Shown here piece by piece: positions 8,061 through 10,111 of a DNA stretch of 10,111 bases. Position numbers and translations under genes: made by a program. Location: the NCBI GenBank assembly GCA_030595845.1, contig JAUVCL010000067.1, positions 1 through 10,111 on the forward strand, written 5' to 3'. This DNA is from Campylobacterota bacterium. Lineage in GTDB: Bacteria > Campylobacterota > Campylobacteria > Campylobacterales > Sulfurovaceae. The notes under the pieces were generated by a model that was given only the letters and a program-made list of their open reading frames with translations, was not told where the DNA came from and did not search any database. Numbering within the stretch: position 1 is the stretch's first letter; each line of letters starts with the position of its first letter.

Positions 8061-8093
8061 TGAAGTATAAATAGTATTTGTTAATATACTTCA
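8061..8093 (+). repeat. Inverted repeat between the transporter operon and the helicase gene
   Basis: TGAAGTATA (8061-8069) and TATACTTCA (8085-8093) are exact reverse complements around a 15-base AT-rich loop. One G-T and one G-C pair can extend the stem outward to 8059-8095. The stem is AT-rich and is followed by TCCCTCAAAG rather than a T-run, so it is a poor intrinsic terminator. It lies 30 bases upstream of the TATAAT of the next gene, where an operator could also sit. Either role is inference. Confidence 0.5.
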
Positions 8094-8122
8094 TCCCTCA
8101 AAGTTCACTATGGTAAAATATC

Positions 8123-8150
8123 TATAATAGATTTATTGCTAACAGGGAAG
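8123..8150 (+). promoter_or_regulatory. -10 box (8123-8128) and ribosome binding site (8144-8150) of the PLD-helicase gene
   Basis: A perfect TATAAT lies 27 bases before the GTG start, with no clear -35. AGGGAAG at 8144-8150 ends 5 bases before the GTG and is the best Shine-Dalgarno match seen in the window. Together they suggest that the gene opens its own transcription unit and is independent of the transporter operon. Confidence 0.6.
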
Positions 8151-8155
8151 ATATC

Positions 8156-10111
8156 GTGAGTTCAAAATTTTTTACAAATCGTGATAATAATACTTTAGAA
8201 AATCGTCTTAAAGATATACTGACGCATTATAAGGGGATCACACATTTAGAATTCCTTATAGGGTATTTTCGTATCAGTGGATTTACTAAAATAGCAACCC
8301 TTTTAAAAGATATTACTCATGGGCGCATCTTGGTTGGTATCAATATTGATAGGTTAACACTTGAAGCAAAAGAGGCTGGTGTAAAACTAAATCTAATGGA
8401 TTTTGAAAAGATGAGTGGTACTTTTGTAGCGGAACAACTAGAAGGGCTTAACAAAGAGTCCTATTCTCAAGAAGTAGATGAGAGTGTTATTTTGTTCGCT
8501 CAAATGTTGGCAGAGAAAAAGATTGAAATCCGTATATCTCCTGAGAAAAATATCCACTCCAAAATATATATTCTTCGTGAAAATGAGATAAAAAAACATG
8601 ATGGTAATATTGACTATAGAGGTTCTGTGATTACAGGTTCATCCAACCTTTCAGAAAATGGACTTTCTAAAAACTTTGAGTTCAATGTAGAGCTTAGAGA
8701 TAGTGATGATATAGGTTTTGCATTAGAGGAGTTCAATAATTTATGGGCAGGTGCTATAGAGATTACAGACAAAGATGTAGATAGCATCAAAGTCAAGTCT
8801 CATCTAAAAGAAGTAACACCCTATGAACTGTATTTGAAGTTCCTTATAGAGCATTTTGATGACCGTATTGATTATGATCCAAATGTTGTTTGGAATCTAC
8901 CACATGGTTATATGAAGTTAGCCTATCAACTAGATGCCGTGACAGAAGGACTCTCAAAAATAAAAAAGCATAATGGCTTTTTTTTAGCAGATGTAGTGGG
9001 TCTTGGTAAAACGGTGACTGCCGCAATGGTTGTCAAAAAGCTTCTGTTTGATATTCAGGGAGAAGTGCTTGTTATTGCTCCTCCATCTATACAAAAAGAG
9101 TGGAAAGAGACTTTTGAAAAGTTTGAGATAGGTACGCTTCGTCATTATGACATTATGTCTCTAGGTAAACTGGAAAGCATTCGTGATACAGCAAAATACT
9201 CTTTGGTTATCATAGATGAGTCTCATAAGTTTAAGAACTATGCTACCAGTAGATATGAAGAACTTGAACGTATTTGTAAAGAGCAGGTGAAGTATAAGAA
9301 AAAAGTGATTCTAATCTCTGCTACACCACTAAACAATAAACCAATGGATATTGCCAATCAACTCTATCTATTTCAAGATAAAAGAAATTCAACAATAGCG
9401 TCCTATCCTAACCTTGAAACTTTTTTTGCCAAAATAGATAAAGAGTATAAAGAGATCATTACTCCAAGTAAAGATGATAAGCCTATTGACATAGTAAAAC
9501 TTAAAGCACTTTCATTAAGGGTTCGTGAATCCATACTGCGTGAAGTAATGGTAAGACGTACACGAACAGACATACAAACACATGATATGTATGCTAAGGA
9601 TATTGAAGAACAAGGGCTTAGTATTCCAGATGTAGAGCCAATTGAAGAGATAGCCTATAAGATGAGTGGGTCTCTTTTAAAAACATTCTCTGATACTATT
9701 AAAATCTTGACCTCAGAATTACAGTATGAACGTTATAAAATTTTAGGGTACATCAAGCCAAAGTCTCGTGTAAAGTATGGAAAAGTAAGTGAAAATATCT
9801 TTGAAAGAGGTTCACTAGAACTAGCAAACTTAATGAGAAATATGCTCATAAAACGCTTTGAGAGTTCGTTTCATGCATTTAAAACAACACTAGGTCGTCA
9901 AGAGAACCACCTAAGAGGTCTCATCCAAATGTTTGAAGACGATAAGGTTCTCTTGGGTTCAAAGATCAATATCTTCGATATTCTTGAGGATGAAGACACT
10001 GCTGAAGAGAAGATAGAATTGATGTTGGAGAAAGGTAATGTGAAGGAGTTTGAAGCATCTGATTTTTTAGAGGGCTACAAAGAAAAACTTGAAAAAGAAC
10101 TACTGATATTT
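8156..10111 (+). CDS. HKD (phospholipase D-type) nuclease domain fused to SNF2-family helicase, 3' end outside window
   Basis: The frame starts at GTG 8156 and stays open to the last base (652 codons, no stop). A stop at 8114-8116 and a strong Shine-Dalgarno fix the start. Residues about 1-200 form a PLD-type domain with one HxK motif, H134-x-K136 (IHSKIYI), and the usual follow-on GSSNLS at 161-166 with E175 in NFEFNVEL. Helicase motifs follow: Walker A DVVGLGKT (279-286), VLVIAPPS, Walker B-type DESH (354-357) and SAT (388-390). After that comes a helical insertion with LMRNMLIKRFESSFHAF near 559-575, which I associate with this PLD-SNF2 family. The second RecA lobe should lie beyond the window. 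Known: HKD nucleases fused to SNF2 helicases are a recognised but poorly characterised bacterial family. Inferred: an ATP-driven DNA translocase with a nuclease head, likely in a restriction or defence locus. It is neither a RapA nor a chromatin-type remodeler. Confidence 0.9.
   Translation, partial: MSSKFFTNRDNNTLENRLKDILTHYKGITHLEFLIGYFRISGFTKIATLLKDITHGRILVGINIDRLTLEAKEAGVKLNLMDFEKMSGTFVAEQLEGLNKESYSQEVDESVILFAQMLAEKKIEIRISPEKNIHSKIYILRENEIKKHDGNIDYRGSVITGSSNLSENGLSKNFEFNVELRDSDDIGFALEEFNNLWAGAIEITDKDVDSIKVKSHLKEVTPYELYLKFLIEHFDDRIDYDPNVVWNLPHGYMKLAYQLDAVTEGLSKIKKHNGFFLADVVGLGKTVTAAMVVKKLLFDIQGEVLVIAPPSIQKEWKETFEKFEIGTLRHYDIMSLGKLESIRDTAKYSLVIIDESHKFKNYATSRYEELERICKEQVKYKKKVILISATPLNNKPMDIANQLYLFQDKRNSTIASYPNLETFFAKIDKEYKEIITPSKDDKPIDIVKLKALSLRVRESILREVMVRRTRTDIQTHDMYAKDIEEQGLSIPDVEPIEEIAYKMSGSLLKTFSDTIKILTSELQYERYKILGYIKPKSRVKYGKVSENIFERGSLELANLMRNMLIKRFESSFHAFKTTLGRQENHLRGLIQMFEDDKVLLGSKINIFDILEDEDTAEEKIELMLEKGNVKEFEASDFLEGYKEKLEKELLIF

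Noticed and set aside
9421..9427. A run of seven T in the helicase gene as a second slippage site
   Set aside because: Runs of six or seven T occur several times in ordinary genes of this AT-rich window (for example near 1852), so it carries no special signal.
8156..10111. Calling the helicase a DISARM, Mokosh or Zorya component
   Set aside because: No DrmA/DrmB, ZorA/ZorB or other defining partner is visible, and Mokosh helicases are of a different superfamily with the PLD domain in another position. A named system cannot be supported here.
1..10111. tRNA, rRNA, CRISPR repeats or insertion-sequence ends
   Set aside because: I saw no cloverleaf-like segments outside genes, no regularly spaced direct repeats and no transposase-like protein or terminal repeat with target duplication.

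Overview
The window looks like chromosomal DNA of a chemolithotrophic or respiratory Campylobacterota (Epsilonproteobacteria) of the Sulfurovum/Sulfurimonas/Wolinella kind. This rests on the AT-rich composition, the nrfA–nrfI(ccsBA)–nrfJ-like order known from Wolinella-type nitrite-ammonification clusters, the fused CcsB-CcsA cytochrome c synthetase, and promoters with a clear TATAAT box but no recognisable -35. The genus is an inference. All genes are on the + strand.

Region 1 (1-3509) is the 3' part of a nitrite-ammonification cluster. It holds the C-terminal part of the pentahaem nitrite reductase NrfA (haem sites 4 and 5 visible), then a 125-base gap filled almost wholly by two back-to-back inverted repeats, then the fused haem exporter/cytochrome c synthetase NrfI (CcsBA). 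A small exported NrfJ-like protein overlaps it by four bases (ATGA). NrfA reduces nitrite to ammonium in the periplasm, NrfI attaches its haems, and the role of NrfJ is open.

Region 2 (3518-8041) is a separate transcription unit with its own TATAAT box. It encodes a family 5 (peptide/oligopeptide type) ABC importer: a substrate-binding protein and two permeases whose reading frames overlap by 7 and 4 bases. Two things are unusual. The binding protein carries a C-terminal membrane anchor, and the second permease has an extra N-terminal membrane module of about 190 residues. No ATPase gene follows within the window.

Region 3 (8042-10111) starts with a 114-base spacer holding an inverted repeat, a TATAAT box and a good ribosome binding site. 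It then enters a large gene, cut by the window end, that fuses an N-terminal phospholipase D-type (HKD) nuclease domain to a SNF2-type helicase. This is the most likely entry point to a DNA-defence or restriction-type locus, but its partners lie outside the window, so no system can be named from what is visible.

No tRNA, rRNA, CRISPR array, insertion sequence or convincing intrinsic terminator was seen.
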